64,000 nt of DNA, from positions 124,001-188,000 of the forward strand of contig MCFH01000021.1 of NCBI GenBank assembly GCA_002104945.1, in the 5' to 3' direction. Below the pieces are notes generated by a model, which worked only from the letters and a program-made list of their open reading frames with translations, did not search any database and was not told the DNA's origin. Positions 33,795-56,427 of the stretch are shown piece by piece. The stretch's first letter is position 1. Each line of letters opens with the position of its first letter. The position numbers were made by a program, and so were the translations under genes. This stretch comes from Piromyces finnis. Its lineage: Eukaryota > Neocallimastigomycota > Neocallimastigomycetes > Neocallimastigales > Neocallimastigaceae.

Positions 33795-33946
33795 ATGAAT
33801 AAACAAGCTGAAGAAGACAAGAGAAAAAAATTAGAAATTGGTCAAGTAAGAATTAAATTTTAATAATAAATTGTTTTGAATGCAATATTTTAAATGTTTA
33901 TTTTTCTTTTTATAAATTAGTTATAAAGTTTATATTGATTATTATG

Positions 33947-34029
<83 letters not shown>

Positions 34030-35118
34030 CTCTATTTTATTATATATATATGAACTAATATTATCATAATAGGAAAATCGTTTAAAAGGAAATGAATATT
34101 TTAAAGAAAAAGACTATAAAAAAGGTATACAAATATAATATATTAATTATCATTATAATAATAAAAATAACTAACAAAGATAAAACACTTTTTTTTTTTT
34201 TTTCGTAAAATTTACTATTTTAATTGAAATTTATTTATAGCTTTAAAAAGTTATTATACTGTAAGTAAAAAATACATATACAATACCTTTAAGTACTAAA
34301 TAATAAAAATAAATAAATAAAAAAGTATTTTATAAAATTAAATTTAATTATGCTTTGTAAAAATCTTTTTTCATATACTACTAGGCTCTTTTATATACCA
34401 CTGGATTAAAATCTAATTTAGAATTTGGACCAAAAGTTAATAATGAACAATTAAATGATGATATTGACAAATGTTTAATTTCTATATATAATAATATGGC
34501 TCTCTGTCAAATGAAGATTGAAAAATATGAAAGAGCAGTTCAATCTTGTACAAAGGTAATTTCATAATAAAAAATGATGTTGCTTATTCAATTGTAGTTG
34601 TATTTAATATTTAAAGTAAAATATATATCACTATAATATGCTTTATAAAGAGAAGAATGTTTTTATATAAGAATTTAGAATTTTTGTTTATATATATTAA
34701 TTATTTTTGATTTAATATTATTTATTTTTAATTTCAAAATTTCTAAATAAAATCATTTTAATTTTTAATTTTCAAGTCAAAATTATCATTTTAATATTTA
34801 AAATATATAATGTTATGATAACTAATTATTAATAAATATTTGATTTTTATATTTATTACTGTAATATTTTTAATAATAATAAAGGTTTTAGAGATTGAAG
34901 ATTTTAATGATAAGGCACTTTATAGAAGAGGAAAATCATACTTGGCTCTTCAAAAATTTGATTTAGCAGAAAAAGACTTAAAGAAAGCATCTAATATTAA
35001 TAGCAATGATAGTGGTATTAAAGAAGCTTTAAATTTATTAAAAAAGGAAAAAGCAAAGTATGAAAAAGAAAAGAATGAAGAAATGAAAAAATTATCAAAG
35101 AAAATGTTTGAAAAATAG
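33795..35118 (+). CDS. Small TPR-repeat protein
   Basis: Five exons: 33795-33845, 34073-34124, 34241-34260 (20 bases), 34385-34555 and 34885-35118, giving 175 residues. The protein starts MNKQAEEDKRKKLEIGQENR and has a three-TPR fold: LKGNEYFKEKDYKKALKSYY, then a pair around ISIYNNMALCQMKIEKYERA, then KALYRRGKSYLALQKFDLAE. The N-x5-N and K-x3-R positions resemble the two-carboxylate clamp of immunophilin-type TPR domains (FKBP, TTC9, AIP families) that bind the Hsp70/Hsp90 EEVD tail. It ends in a charged helix (KKEKAKYEKEKNEEMKKL). No isomerase domain is attached. It may be a co-chaperone adaptor, which is inference. Intron 1 holds a long ATT repeat (about 33952-34028). Confidence 0.87.
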
Positions 35119-38277
<3,159 letters not shown>

Positions 38278-39519
38278 ATGTTAAATGAATACATTGAACA
38301 TGTGGTACAAATCTCTATGGTTGTTTTTCCTGTGAGTCCGTACTTTAATCAATATTTAAAGTTGAAAACAACAAATCAAGGTTTTTCTGTTCATGTTTGT
38401 GGTGGTTTGATGCTTTCAAATATTTTTAAAATATTTTTTTGGTAATTAATTATTCATTGAGATATTTTTTTAAAAATAATAATAATCAATTAGTATTATA
38501 TAGTTAGTTATTATTTTTTATTTTAAAATTATTTATATTCTCGTTATTTACCTTTATTTAATTAATATCAATATAGGTATTGTAAACGTTTTGATGTTAC
38601 CATTTTTGTTCAAGGTATAACTATGTTTGCAGTACAATTATGGCTTTTATCAGCTAGTAAATCAACTATTCATATAAAACGTCGTTTTCCATACACAGAT
38701 ATTGAAGTATTAGGTTTATTTGTATATCTTTATATATTAACTATTCAATTTATCACTTTGGTTATATGTCAATATAAAATAGGAAGCAATCCTATATATA
38801 TTGAAACTATCGGTTTCCTTGGTGTTGTCTTGGAAGCTGCTGTACCCGGCTTCCAAGTTTTCCGTAACTTTCGTAATCAGTCAGTAAAAGGATTTAGTGA
38901 ATTAGTATTATTAGTATGGTTTACTGGTGATGTATGTAAAATTGGATATCATTTATATTTCGGAAATCCAATACAATTTGTATTATGTGGCATTGTTCAA
39001 GTACTATTTGATTGTACATTATTCTATCAATTTATTAAATATAATAATGATTACTTTGATCTCACTAAAGAACCGGATGAGCATCGTCGTCTTCTTAGTG
39101 AAGACCCAAATTATTATTATAAAAATTACAATGACCGTCACTATGCTTCAGCGTCAACAAATCAATTTGAAGCTAATGCTAGTCATCAACGTTTCTTAAC
39201 TGAAGGGACAATATATGAAAATGAATATGACGAAGCTGTAATGGATCCAAAACCTAGTTTACCTTCAAAATCATATTATGAAGATCCTGCAAATACTTCC
39301 TTTTCAAGTATTTCTAGTAATAATAAAAATATTTATGATAAAGGTAAAAATTATGCCATTTCAATAAAGCATGATAATGAATGCCCAACTGAAAATGACC
39401 ATATTGAACATCCAAGTTTTCATAACAGTTTAAGTAGTTACCGAAGTTATCAATATGCTAATATAAGGAATAGTAATTATTATTACTATCAACAACAACA
39501 GCAGCAGCAGCAACAATTA

Positions 39520-39552
<33 letters not shown>

Positions 39553-39855
39553 GAGGAAGAAGAACATGTTAAAATAAAAAAACAAAATAGTATAAATAAT
39601 GGCTCAATAAATAATAATAAGGACATTCATAAAAATAATAGTGTTTTTTCCTATGACAGTTATAATCCGCCTACAAATCAATCAAATTCAATGCCAGATC
39701 AACCTAAAACTGGTAATAGAATATTAAATCATAGTAAAAGTGTACAATTCCCACGAAGTCAATTAAGATCATCAAATGCGTATGATGATAATCGCTATCA
39801 AAATATAAAACGATCAAACTCTCAACATTATCCGAAAAATCACTTTAAAACATAA
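38278..39855 (+). CDS. PQ-loop membrane protein (SLC66A2/PQLC1, Any1-like)
   Basis: Two exons, 38278-38441 and 38577-39855, giving 480 residues. The intron splits the Trp codon of FFWYCKRFD. The N-terminal half is a seven-helix PQ-loop protein. First repeat: VFPVSPYFNQYLKLKTTNQG leading to GGLMLSNIFKIFFW. Second repeat: LEAAVPGFQVFRNFRNQSVK then LVLLVWFTGDVCKIGYHLYF. That matches SLC66A2/PQLC1 and yeast Any1/Cfs1, which act at Golgi/endosome membranes in phospholipid asymmetry together with flippases. The C-terminal ~240 residues are hydrophilic and low-complexity, with a Gln run, an Asn run and many Ser and Tyr; this tail is not part of the conserved fold. The family call is firm; the transported or regulated lipid is unknown here. 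Confidence 0.88.
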
Positions 39856-40170
39856 AACACATCATAACATTATTACAATAATAAAACTAATTAACAATAA
39901 AAAGCAAAATACTACACATTACTCTTTATTATGCATCATAATTACATCATATTTTTTTATTAGTATTGTTATTATTGTTGTTGTTATTGTGAATATAGTT
40001 AAAAATAAGAATTATTATATATATAGTATAATAATATAACATAAATATTTGTTAATAGAAAATATATAATTATATAAATATATAAAATTTTTAAATTAAT
40101 TTAAAATTACATTATTATCATTATTAGTGTTGTTATTTCAACATTATTTTTACTAAATAAACATTTATAT

Positions 40171-40218
<48 letters not shown>

Positions 40219-40856
40219 GCATTAATAATAGTAATAATAAAGTAATAAAGAAATTGAAAATCATAATAAAAAAATTATATAAATAAAATCAAAAATAATA
40301 TTATGATAATATATAGAAATTTTGTAGAATTAAAACTTGAATTTGAATTTTAACTTAAAAATTTAGTAGTTATGCAGTATGTGGTAGCTATGTATTATAT
40401 ATTTCAAAAAAAAAAAAAAAAAAAAGCATTTATATATATAGAAAAAAGAACGAAAGAAAAGCATGTTTTATATTATTAGTATTTGTATTTATTATTGTTT
40501 ATTCACTTTTTTTTTATGCTAATATTTTAAACTTTAAATTTTAGGAATTTTTTTTTTTAAATTATATAAATCTAAAAAAGAATTTTTCCAAATTAATATG
40601 CCTTTTATAAATATATGAATAAATAATAAATTTTGATAAATATCATTAATTTAAAATAAAATTCTATTATATAAGTAGTAATAACTTAATTATTTTCTTT
40701 AAGAATTACAATATTTTTAAAAAAAAAAGAAAAGGTTTCATCTTTTACACGTTTATCTTTTTTTAGTATATAATACACATAAATGTTTAAACAATAAAAG
40801 TAATATAATCATAAAAAATAATATAAGTAATAAAATTAATATTTCCCTTATTATCA
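39856..40856. other. AT-rich intergenic region with long A run
   Basis: A run of about 40 A lies at 40176-40217, and other short homopolymers follow. No gene seen. It separates two genes on the same strand. Confidence 0.5.
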
Positions 40857-47090
<6,234 letters not shown>

Positions 47091-48137
47091 AATTTATAAA
47101 CAAATATAACAAATTTCCCAGCAAATAAATTATTAAGTCATAAAAATGGAACATAAAGTAACAGTTACAAATATCTTCTTCGTAATTTTCATAATAATAA
47201 TTACTACATTCATAATAATTTTATATTATCATTCCATTATTCCTTATTACATTAAGTTATTATTAAAATATCTATTTTTCACTACAAAATTTTCTCATTT
47301 AGTTTATAATATATATGTAAATATATTAATGATATATTAATATATTTATTACAACTTAAATTTATTTATTTAATTTTTACTTATTTTATAGGTGAATAAT
47401 AACCAATCATATAAACGATATAAAAAATATAAAAGTTATAAAAATTCAGTTTTTAAGTTAATTACTATTTTGTTTTTTAAATATAAAACAAAAAAAATTA
47501 GGTTTTGCTTAATATAAAAGTATTTATATTAAATGAAAGTCTAATTTGTAAAGCAAATAAATTATAAAGATGGTGATGACAGTTTTTAAACCGAGATTAC
47601 ACGAATGTGGAACAATTCATATATTCACACTGCCTGAATCTTTATATATTTAAATATTAAATAAAAAAAATTGAATTTAAAAATTAAAAGAAAAAAAAAT
47701 AGTGTTTTAGGTAAAAGAAATTATTGTGAATTTTTGAGTGTATGTCAAAGGAATTATTTTGGTGGTTGTGTGTATAGGGTTAATTTTTTTTATTGTAAAA
47801 ATGTTAATTGTAAAGTTTAGTATTAAGATGGCGGTTGATGTTTAACAACGTTTAATTGTATATGAAAAATTTAAAAAAGATAAGTCACAAACCATTATTT
47901 TAAATATGAAATTTAAATTTGTAATAAAATAATAAACTTAAAATTAAAAAAGAGTTTTAAAATTAATGGAAAATAATTTTAAAAATTTAATATTTTTGAA
48001 GATTTTTTTCTTTAAAATAAAATATACATATAAAGATTATTTTCATTTAGTGAATAAATTGTTAAATATTGAAAAATAAAAGTTTGTTGTATTATAAAAA
48101 AAAAATTGTTAAAAAGCTTGTAGGATTTTTCTTACTT

Positions 48138-48174
<37 letters not shown>

Positions 48175-48309
48175 AAGATAATTATAAAGTTGATTTGTTT
48201 TATTTTTAATATTTTGTTTTTTCATTTAATCACTATATAATATTCAATCTTTTGAAAGCAACATAATATTTAAATTGACTATAGCCTTTATTTTATATAT
48301 ACCTTCAAA
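47091..48309. other. Intergenic region, unusually G-containing between 47560 and 47840
   Basis: No gene that I can support. The part around 47560-47840 has more G (plus strand) than other spacers and short open stretches, including a Cys-rich 36-codon one at 47710-47820. An A run lies near 48143-48171. It could hold a decayed exon or a non-coding transcript. Confidence 0.4.
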
Positions 48310-49045
48310 ATGAGTGCCAGTATAACAGGAAATCCTCTTAGTTCGTATCCTCTATCATCAGCATATCCACAAAATATAAATACTAATATTAATGGAAATA
48401 ATAGTAATAATTGCAATATTATGTTAATTACGTTAAATTCTTCATCAAAAAAAAAAAAGATAATAAACTTAGAAAATCCTATTCATATTGGAAGAGCAGT
48501 AGATAATACGGCTATGACCGCTGCTGCTTCAAGTTCAAATTTAAATGGTATTTTTAATGGTACTGAGGCATCAAGTTCTTCTCCTTCACAATTTATTTAT
48601 TATTCATCTAAAGTTGTATCGAGAAATCATGCCCTATTAAAGCATGAAAATGGAAAAGTAATAATAAATAAGAAAAAAAAGACAATATAATTCTTTTTTT
48701 TTTTTTTTTTTTTTTTTTTATTGATATTCATATCATTTATTTTTTATTATTATTATATTATTAAAAATGTTTTTTTTTTTTTTTTTTTTAACATATTATA
48801 ATAAAAATTATAACATAAAAAATTTAAAAAAAAAAAGTTTTATATAAAAGACACTGGAAGTTCAAGTGGAACATTTTTAAATGGAAAAAGATTAAGTCCT
48901 CAAGGACAAGAAAGTACATTTTTTGAATTAAATAATGGAGATGTTGTAAAATTAGGTGAAGATTGTCAAGTAAATAAAGGTATATTTCAAAAAAAAAAAA
49001 AAAAAAAGAAATGCAAATTTTATTCAATTTATTAGAAACTATAGG

Positions 49046-49084
<39 letters not shown>

Positions 49085-50396
49085 ATGAAATAATCATTTA
49101 ATTATATTTTATATTATTTAGTACTTCATAAATGTGTACTTTTAAAGATAATAACATCTACTATTGGAATAGATTCTAGTGCAATTCTAGATGACATGGA
49201 TTATCTGTAAATATGAACATTTTTGTATAACAAATATATTTAATATCAATAATATTAATACAACAAATTTCTTTTTTTTTTTATTATTATTATTATGATA
49301 TTTTTTATTTACAATATAGGGATTTTACATTGGCACCAGAAGTAAGAGCTAGTGTACAAAACGAATTTGATTCTATATGGAAAAGTTTAACAGAAGGAAT
49401 GGTATCGCCAAAAGAATATTTATTTTATCTAAAAAATTCACTATTTTCTTCATCAGAAAATGAAGCAAAAAATAAAGTAATGCCTAATTCACTAGATGAA
49501 ATAAATGCAAATACAAATATACCAGGAAATCAATCAAATACAACAGAAAAATATATATCAAGTAAAATATACTACAAACCTAAAATAATATATAAATATT
49601 ATTATCATTACTATTATTAATAGTTAGTTAATTAATGTCGGCTATTTGTTTATTTACTCTCATATATTTTTAAATATAAATTAGGTAGTAAAAGTGTTCA
49701 AAATTTAAATCAAGCTTCAAATCCAACCTATCCCAATAAAAATTCATCTTATAATTCAAAAAAAAGTATAGAGTCTGCATTAAATGAATTAGAAGATCTT
49801 CTTACAGATAATCAAAAATTCAAAAAACAAATTTCAAGTAAAATCCCGGATAATTCACACCCAAGTCAAACAACAAACCCAACAAAATCTATATCTACAG
49901 GTAAAAAAAAAAATAAAATAAAATAATAATAATAATTATAACACTTGATTAAAATAAAAAATTTTTTATTTAAATTTTATTTTTCATTAATTATGATTTT
50001 TAAACCATTTTAAAAATAAAACTACTACTATAAATGAACAATTTGGATATCAATAATAATTTATAAATTGTATTAATATTATTTTAAACATGGTCTATCG
50101 TTTTTTCTATTTTTTAAAATGTTTAATATCTTAATAATTTATTACTATTATTAAAATTATTATTATTTTAACAATATTATTCAAAACTCAAAAAAATAAT
50201 AGAACGAATTCAAAATTGTATAAACTTTATTATGTCAAATAGCTGGCAATCCCCAGATATACAACAAACACTTTTAAAGCTTGCACAAGATGGAGATCGT
50301 CAATTATTAAGTTACTATGAAAATCTAAAACAATTTCCACAAGTTTTTATTAATATTACAACAAAATATGTGGAAGAATTAAATACAACAAATTAA
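48310..50396 (+). CDS. FHA-domain protein (SLMAP/Far9-10-like FHA)
   Basis: Six exons: 48310-48657, 48838-48979, 49122-49206, 49320-49561, 49685-49900 and 50203-50396, giving 408 residues. An N-terminal forkhead-associated domain (about residues 36-175) binds phosphothreonine. Its key sites are HIGRA, SRNHA, and IKDTGSSSGTFLNG followed by NNGDVVKLGED. A Ser/Ala/Asn-rich insert of about 30 residues sits between the GR and SRNH motifs. The wording around DTGSSSGTFLNGKRLSPQG resembles the FHA domain of SLMAP and fungal Far9/Far10/Vps64 proteins of the STRIPAK complex, but the long coiled coil and membrane anchor of those proteins are absent. The C-terminal part has no domain I recognise (SIESALNELEDLLTDNQK, then a short helical segment). 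Function beyond phosphopeptide binding is unknown. Confidence 0.85.
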
Positions 50397-50547
50397 TAAA
50401 AATAAAGTTAAGAAATATTAAGTAGTAATATTAAAAGATAAGAAAAGAAAAAAAAGAAAAGAAAAATATATATATATATTACATAAATATCAATAATTAT
50501 AGTGTAAAGAAATCTTATTTTGACATTTTAATACTTATTACATATGA

Positions 50548-50587
<40 letters not shown>

Positions 50588-51251
50588 TTAGGAACAATTA
50601 ATAAAAAATTTATAAAGAAATCATCATTATTATACTAATATACCAATCAAGGTTTTTTTTATGATATATTAATATATATATATATATATTTGTATCTTAA
50701 AAAAATATTATATATTATTACCCTTTTTTTTTTTTTTGTTGTTGTTGTTGGTTTATTTTTAACTTTTATTTATTTACAAATGATAAAAATTTTTCTTCTT
50801 TTATTTTAATAATTTTAATAAAAATTTTGCTATTCAATAAAAGAAAAGAAATTTGGTATTGATAAAAAAATTATACATAAATATAATTTATATTCTTATA
50901 TTAATAATATAAAGATATGTTAGAATAATTCTATAATAAATTAAATAACAATGGCATTAGAAGAAAAATATTTTGTATAGTATTAAGGTGATATAATTTG
51001 ATAAATATTTATCATAAATATGATTTTAAATAAAATGATTTTTTTTAAAAAAAATATTAAATAATTATTATAACACTTTTGAAATAATGATAATATATAT
51101 AAAGATATTTTTAAATAATTAATTCTTAATGAATGAATATAATAGAATATATAGAGAGTTTTATAAAAAAAAAGAAATATTAAAAATTCATAATTATATT
51201 TGAGGTGAATTATTTAATTTGTTTACGTTATCGTAATGTTGGTTAAATTTA
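50397..51251. other. Intergenic region between convergent genes
   Basis: AT-rich, with an AAT repeat at about 50555-50583, a TA repeat and a GTT repeat near 50739-50750. No coding signal. Confidence 0.5.
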
Positions 51252-51493
51252 TTAAGATCTTCTACCACGATTATTAGTGTGATTGCGACTATTTCCACGT
51301 TTATGCTTAAATCCACGACCTCTATTATGTGAATTTGTATTTGAAGAATTATGATAAAATCTTTGTCTAGTGTTAGAAGAACTTGATCCTCTATCACTAC
51401 TTTCACTGTTATAAAGGTTATTTTTATAATTGTCTTTGTTACTTAATTTGGAAGTATTATTCCTTTTATCAATTTTCTTTTCTTTTATTCTAT
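51252..51493 (-). other. Probable out-of-frame C-terminal extension of the DNAJB6-like gene
   Basis: Directly after the stop, the minus strand stays open for about 80 codons in the neighbouring frame and ends at 51252. The predicted tail is Ser/Asn/Arg/Gly-rich with RGRGFKHKRGNSRN, much like the [14 protein letters not shown] region just before the stop. One extra T in the eight-base homopolymer would join the frames. A short intron here would be only ~30 bases, so a frameshift is the simpler reading. Confidence 0.5.
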
Positions 51494-52997
51494 TTAAAAA
51501 AAATTATGTATTCCAAAACCCCTTCCACTATTCTTTGATGAACCATAAGAAGAACGACTGTTTGATCCACGTTGACTACGGCTACCACTAGAATATTGAT
51601 CTTCGATTTTTAATCTATTATTTGAACTTCCTTGATTATTATCAGTGATAAGTGATTGTTGTTTACCATTAACAATTGTTTCAGTAGTTCTTCTACCATC
51701 TGGTTCAATAGTGGTTTTTTCTACAGTAGTATTACCACTACCATCCTTTGTTTCTTTTATAATAGTCTTCTTTCCGTTAACAACAGTAGTTCTTTGTGAA
51801 GTGGATACAAAGTTTCCTCCACCCATACCACCACCAAAGGAGGATGAACTGAAAGATGAGAATGATGGACCACCAAAACTAGTAGAGCTAAATGAGCTAA
51901 ATCCTGAACTACCATGACCACCAAAGAAGTCATCATCATCATCAAAGAATGAACTACCAAAAAAGCCTCCACCAAATGGATCATTTCTTCTTGAATTAGA
52001 ACCTCTACGGCTGCTTCCACCAAATGGACTAAAGAATGAAGCGAATGGATCTTGACCTCCAAAGAATTCTCTAAATATATCTTCTGGATTACTGAAATGG
52101 AATGAGTGGAAGCCACCATTACCATAATCAGCACCTCCACCATTTGCTCTATCTTTAAAGCCTTCATCCCCATACTTATTATAAATAGCACGTTGTTCTG
52201 GATCTTTAAGAACCTCATATGCTTCAGAAATTAATTTAAAATGTTCATTGGCTTCTTCAAGTCTATCTTGATTTTTATCAGCTAATAATTTTATATTTAA
52301 TATTTAAAAGTCAGTATAAATATAATAAATATGTATTATAACATTTACATTAATAATTATAAAAAATCATAATAAAAAAAAAAAAAAAAAAACTATTTCT
52401 AAAACATATATATATTTTTTATAGCACTTTAATAATTTTATATTTTGATAAGATATTTGACCAAATTTAAATTATGTTTTTTAACTAATTTAAAATTTGT
52501 CTTTATAATAATAATTCTTTTTAAAAATCATATGATATTAATAATATTATTATTTTAATAGCATTATTTCTTTCATTTATAGTTTTATTATTGATTAATT
52601 TTCAATATTACTATAAAGTTGAAGTAATAATAATATAGAAAAAAACCATCTTTCTATACTTTTGTTAATTTCATTTTCTTCTTATATTTTTTTTAAAAAA
52701 AAAATAATTTAGCACATAATAAATTCCCACTATCTTGTTATTATCCATTATTCCTGTTTTTTTTTTTTTTTTATCCAAAATCCTTATTGTATTATTTAAA
52801 AGACTCATGTTTGAATATAAGATTTTATAGAAAAATAATAATTCTAAAAATATTACTTAAAAAAAATACATTTATATTAATAAAAAAAAAAACTTACGAT
52901 GCCAACGTAAAGCTTCTTTTCTGTATGCTTTTTTAATTTCAGCATCAGTAGCTGTTTCTGATAAACCTAAAATTTCATAATACTTTTTTGTAGTCAT
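51494..52997 (-). CDS. DNAJB6-like Hsp40 co-chaperone
   Basis: Two exons, 52997-52898 and 52281-51494, separated by a 616-base intron; 295 residues as read. An N-terminal J domain (KKYYEILGL, then HPD at 33-35, whose Pro codon is split by the intron, then [17 protein letters not shown]) stimulates Hsp70 ATPase. A Gly/Phe/Ser-rich region follows ([12 protein letters not shown], a DDDDD run, [11 protein letters not shown]) and then [14 protein letters not shown], as in class B DNAJB2/B6/B8-type proteins that hold aggregation-prone clients. No zinc finger is present. The frame ends at an eight-base A run (plus strand 51496-51503), after which compatible coding continues in another frame to 51252. 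The true C terminus may therefore be about 80 residues longer. Confidence 0.88.
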
Positions 52998-53251
52998 TAT
53001 TAGATATTAAATGAATACTACTAATTTGTTTTGAATGAAATTTTGTAATGAAATGGATATATAAGCTTTTTCGGACTTCCAATTAATAAAGGTTTAGTTG
53101 TATTAGAATTTGAAAATATTATTAATTTCTTATTATTAAAACTAACAAGCAATTTTACTCAATATCCCTTTTATTAATTAAAAATAATATTTTAACAATT
53201 CTAAAAAAAGAAAAAATTGTAAAATTATTAAAAATTACAAAAAAGAAACTT

Positions 53252-53282
<31 letters not shown>

Positions 53283-53529
53283 CTGTTTATTAATGGCACA
53301 TTTAAATTAAATTTTTAAATAGTCAATTTTTACCTGTTTTGTTTAATTTTATATTCTATCACATTAGTATATAGCATTTCCTTAATATACAGTGAGTATG
53401 GATTTTATATATTAGAATATATTGTAATATATAGAGAAATTTCTAGAATAGAATAGAAAATTATTACACAATAAATTTATGTAAATTTGAAAGTAGTTTA
53501 AATGGGTTAGATTATAGTATATAAAACTA

Positions 53530-53644
<115 letters not shown>

Positions 53645-54064
53645 AAAAATGAATTAAAAACATAACATAAAATGTAATAACAAAAAAAAAAAAAAAAAAA
53701 TATGATAATATATAATATTTTTTCATTAGTTTTATTTATTATAAATTATATTATATTCTACATTTAATTAACCTTTCAAAATATTATGCCAATAATATTA
53801 AAAAAAAAAAAAAATTATCATATAAAAGTATAAAGCATATAAAGGATATTTAATTTCTTAGCTATATTCATATTCTTAAATATAAAAAAAAATCTTTACA
53901 TAATAGTATTAAAAAACTTTAATTATTGAAGGTATATTAAGATTTTAATATTAAATAAAAATTAAAAAGTATTTAAAATATTTGGTTTTATTTGAGTTTT
54001 ACTATCATTTTGTATTTTAATATATATTATTAATTATTATTATTATTATTATCATTCTAATTAT

Positions 54065-54219
<155 letters not shown>

Positions 54220-54790
54220 TATTGTTCTTTCTTTTTACACAACAAATCTATTCAAAGATATTATAATTTTTTAAAATGCTATTGAAGGATTTTTAAAGTA
54301 TCATTGGTTCTGATTTATTTTAGAATTTCTTTATTTTTTAAAATTAATATTTAATTAATTATTTATCAAAAAAAAAATAGATTATATAATTTTAATTTTT
54401 AATAAAAGGAAAATCGTTTTTAGATTTTGCCAAAAGTCCCCTCATTTAAAGTTTAATTAGAAATTTTTATATAAATACTGATTATTTTTTCTTATTATGT
54501 ATAAAAAACTAAAAAACTAAAAAAAAAACGAAGAAAATAAAAGTTTTTATTACCAATATAATTGAAATACATAAATTGTTAAAATATCATTTTATAAATA
54601 ACTATATAGTGTATAAATTTTCAAATTATTTTGATTTAAAATAATAAAAATAAATATATATTATTTATAACATATATTACTAGAAAAAAAAAATTTCACA
54701 TATTATATCAATAAAAAAAAATAAAAATATACAAGCATTCATTTTAACTTTACAGAAATATATATATATATATATTATATTATACCAAAT

Positions 54791-55474
54791 ATGTCTGAAA
54801 TTAAAAAATGTATATATCCAATCATTCTTTTAATCATCATAGTTATTGTTTTGATTATTTCATTATTTGATCTAAATGTTACTATGCGTACATGGGGACT
54901 AGAATGTTTACCAGCTATAGTAGCCGTAATTCTTTTATCCTTGACTATGAAACGATTCAGGTTAACATATTTACTTTACACCTTAATATTCATTCATTCA
55001 TTAATTTTAATTTATGGTGGTCATTACTCCTATTCTGATGTACCATTGGGCTTCTGGATGAGTGATTTATTTGGATGGAAACGTAATAATTACGATAAGA
55101 TTGGTCATTTTTGGCAAGGTTTTTGTCCAGTAATCATCGCTCGTGAATTAACTTATCGTCTTACACCTCTCAAGAAAGGATTCTTTTTAGAATTTTTAAG
55201 TTGGTCGGTGGCAATGATGGTCTCCTCTGTTTATGAGATTTTTGAATGGCTCTGTTCTCTTACCGATCCAAATGAAATGGAAGCCTTTTTAGGTACACAA
55301 GGTTATGTCTATGATACTCAATCTGATATGTTTATGTGCTTAGTTGGTGCTTTTATTAGTATATTGATTTTTGCACATATTCATAACTATGAACTTAAAA
55401 AGTTAGATAAAGAAAAGAAATGCAATATTAAAAGTGAAGAACATAGACAAATTAAAGTCAATATTCAAAATTAA
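54791..55474 (+). CDS. YjdF/DUF2238 family membrane protein
   Basis: An intronless ORF of 227 residues starting after an AT-rich leader (CAAATATG). It has six or so hydrophobic segments and the family's conserved blocks: GGHYSYSDVPLG, YDKIGHFWQGFCPVIIAREL, VSSVYEIFEW and FLGTQGYVYDTQSDMF. The family is widespread in bacteria (E. coli YjdF) and has no firm biochemical role. Conserved His, Glu and Asp residues lie within the membrane region. The C terminus is a charged, probably cytosolic tail (LKKLDKEKKC). Lack of introns beside intron-rich neighbours and the bacterial spread of the family make transfer from bacteria plausible. Confidence 0.87.
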   Translation: MSEIKKCIYPIILLIIIVIVLIISLFDLNVTMRTWGLECLPAIVAVILLSLTMKRFRLTYLLYTLIFIHSLILIYGGHYSYSDVPLGFWMSDLFGWKRNNYDKIGHFWQGFCPVIIARELTYRLTPLKKGFFLEFLSWSVAMMVSSVYEIFEWLCSLTDPNEMEAFLGTQGYVYDTQSDMFMCLVGAFISILIFAHIHNYELKKLDKEKKCNIKSEEHRQIKVNIQN

Positions 55475-56427
55475 TAATATATAAATTTTGATAATATTGT
55501 TCATTTCTTATATAAAAAATTATATAAAAAAAATTAAATAAAAAATTATCAATATTTGTAATATATAAAGATTTTGTTGTATAAAAATTTTGACAATTAT
55601 CAATAAAAATAAAATAAAAAAAAGAAATTAATTAAATAAAATAAAATAAAAACTATTTATTCATATAAATAACCTTAATAAATTATATATATTTAATTCA
55701 TATCGCTGGTGGTATGTTTGTAATGCATTATTTATTAAGGATTTTTTTTTTTTTTTATAATATAAAATGAAAGAAACTATTTATTATATTTCATAAATTT
55801 AAATTTTTTTAAAAAAAAAAAAAAAAAAATAACTAGATACAAATATTATATAATTTAGTAAAGTGTGGAAAAGGAAGAAAAATATAAAACAAATAAAAAA
55901 GAAAATGAGCAAATAAATGAAGTAATTAATGAAAGAATGAATAATAAAATAAGAGAGGAAGAAAATGTCAAAAAATAATGTGAAATTAAAAAAAAAAAAA
56001 AAAGAAAAAAAAAAAAAATAAATAAATTTGTTAAAATAGTATTAATTATTATGGGTAGTATAAGTTATCCCTAGGTACTAATGGGTTAGTATTTACCAAT
56101 ACTTCCAACAGTTCTATTTTATTTGTTAACTCTTTTAAGCTTTGCAAAAAGTTTTGATCGTTTTTATCAGTGATTTATCAATAGTAAGTTTTATAAAAGC
56201 AAATTTGAGGATTTTACGAATGAAAAAGGGATATGACATTAAAAGTTGAAATTAAAGTTTTTATTGCTATAACTATTTTAATGGGCATTGGTTCTATTAT
56301 ATTAAAAAAAAAAAAAAAAAAAAAGCTTTAATTGGAAGAATAATTATACATATTATTATATTTGTATTTGTTATTAAAACAAGTAAAAAAAAAAAGATAT
56401 AAATAAAAATTCTGACAAGAATAAAGC
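55475..56427. other. AT-rich intergenic region
   Basis: Between the YjdF-like gene and the decayed LINE. A/T homopolymers throughout. A purine-rich Glu/Lys/Asn-coding stretch at about 55863-55976 has no start or homologue that I recognise. Confidence 0.45.

Noticed and set aside
47146-47340. 64-codon hydrophobic plus-strand ORF after the modular protein gene
   Set aside because: AT-rich sequence gives Ile/Phe/Tyr codons by chance; no family features and no upstream exon.
47710-47820. 36-codon Cys-rich stretch with an FGGC, reminiscent of a Kunitz inhibitor half-domain
   Set aside because: Cys spacing after FGGC does not fit Kunitz (too short), no start or partner exon was found, and the frame closes on both sides.
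55863-55976. Glu/Lys/Asn-rich open stretch
   Set aside because: Purine-rich low-complexity DNA with no start, splice partner or recognisable domain.
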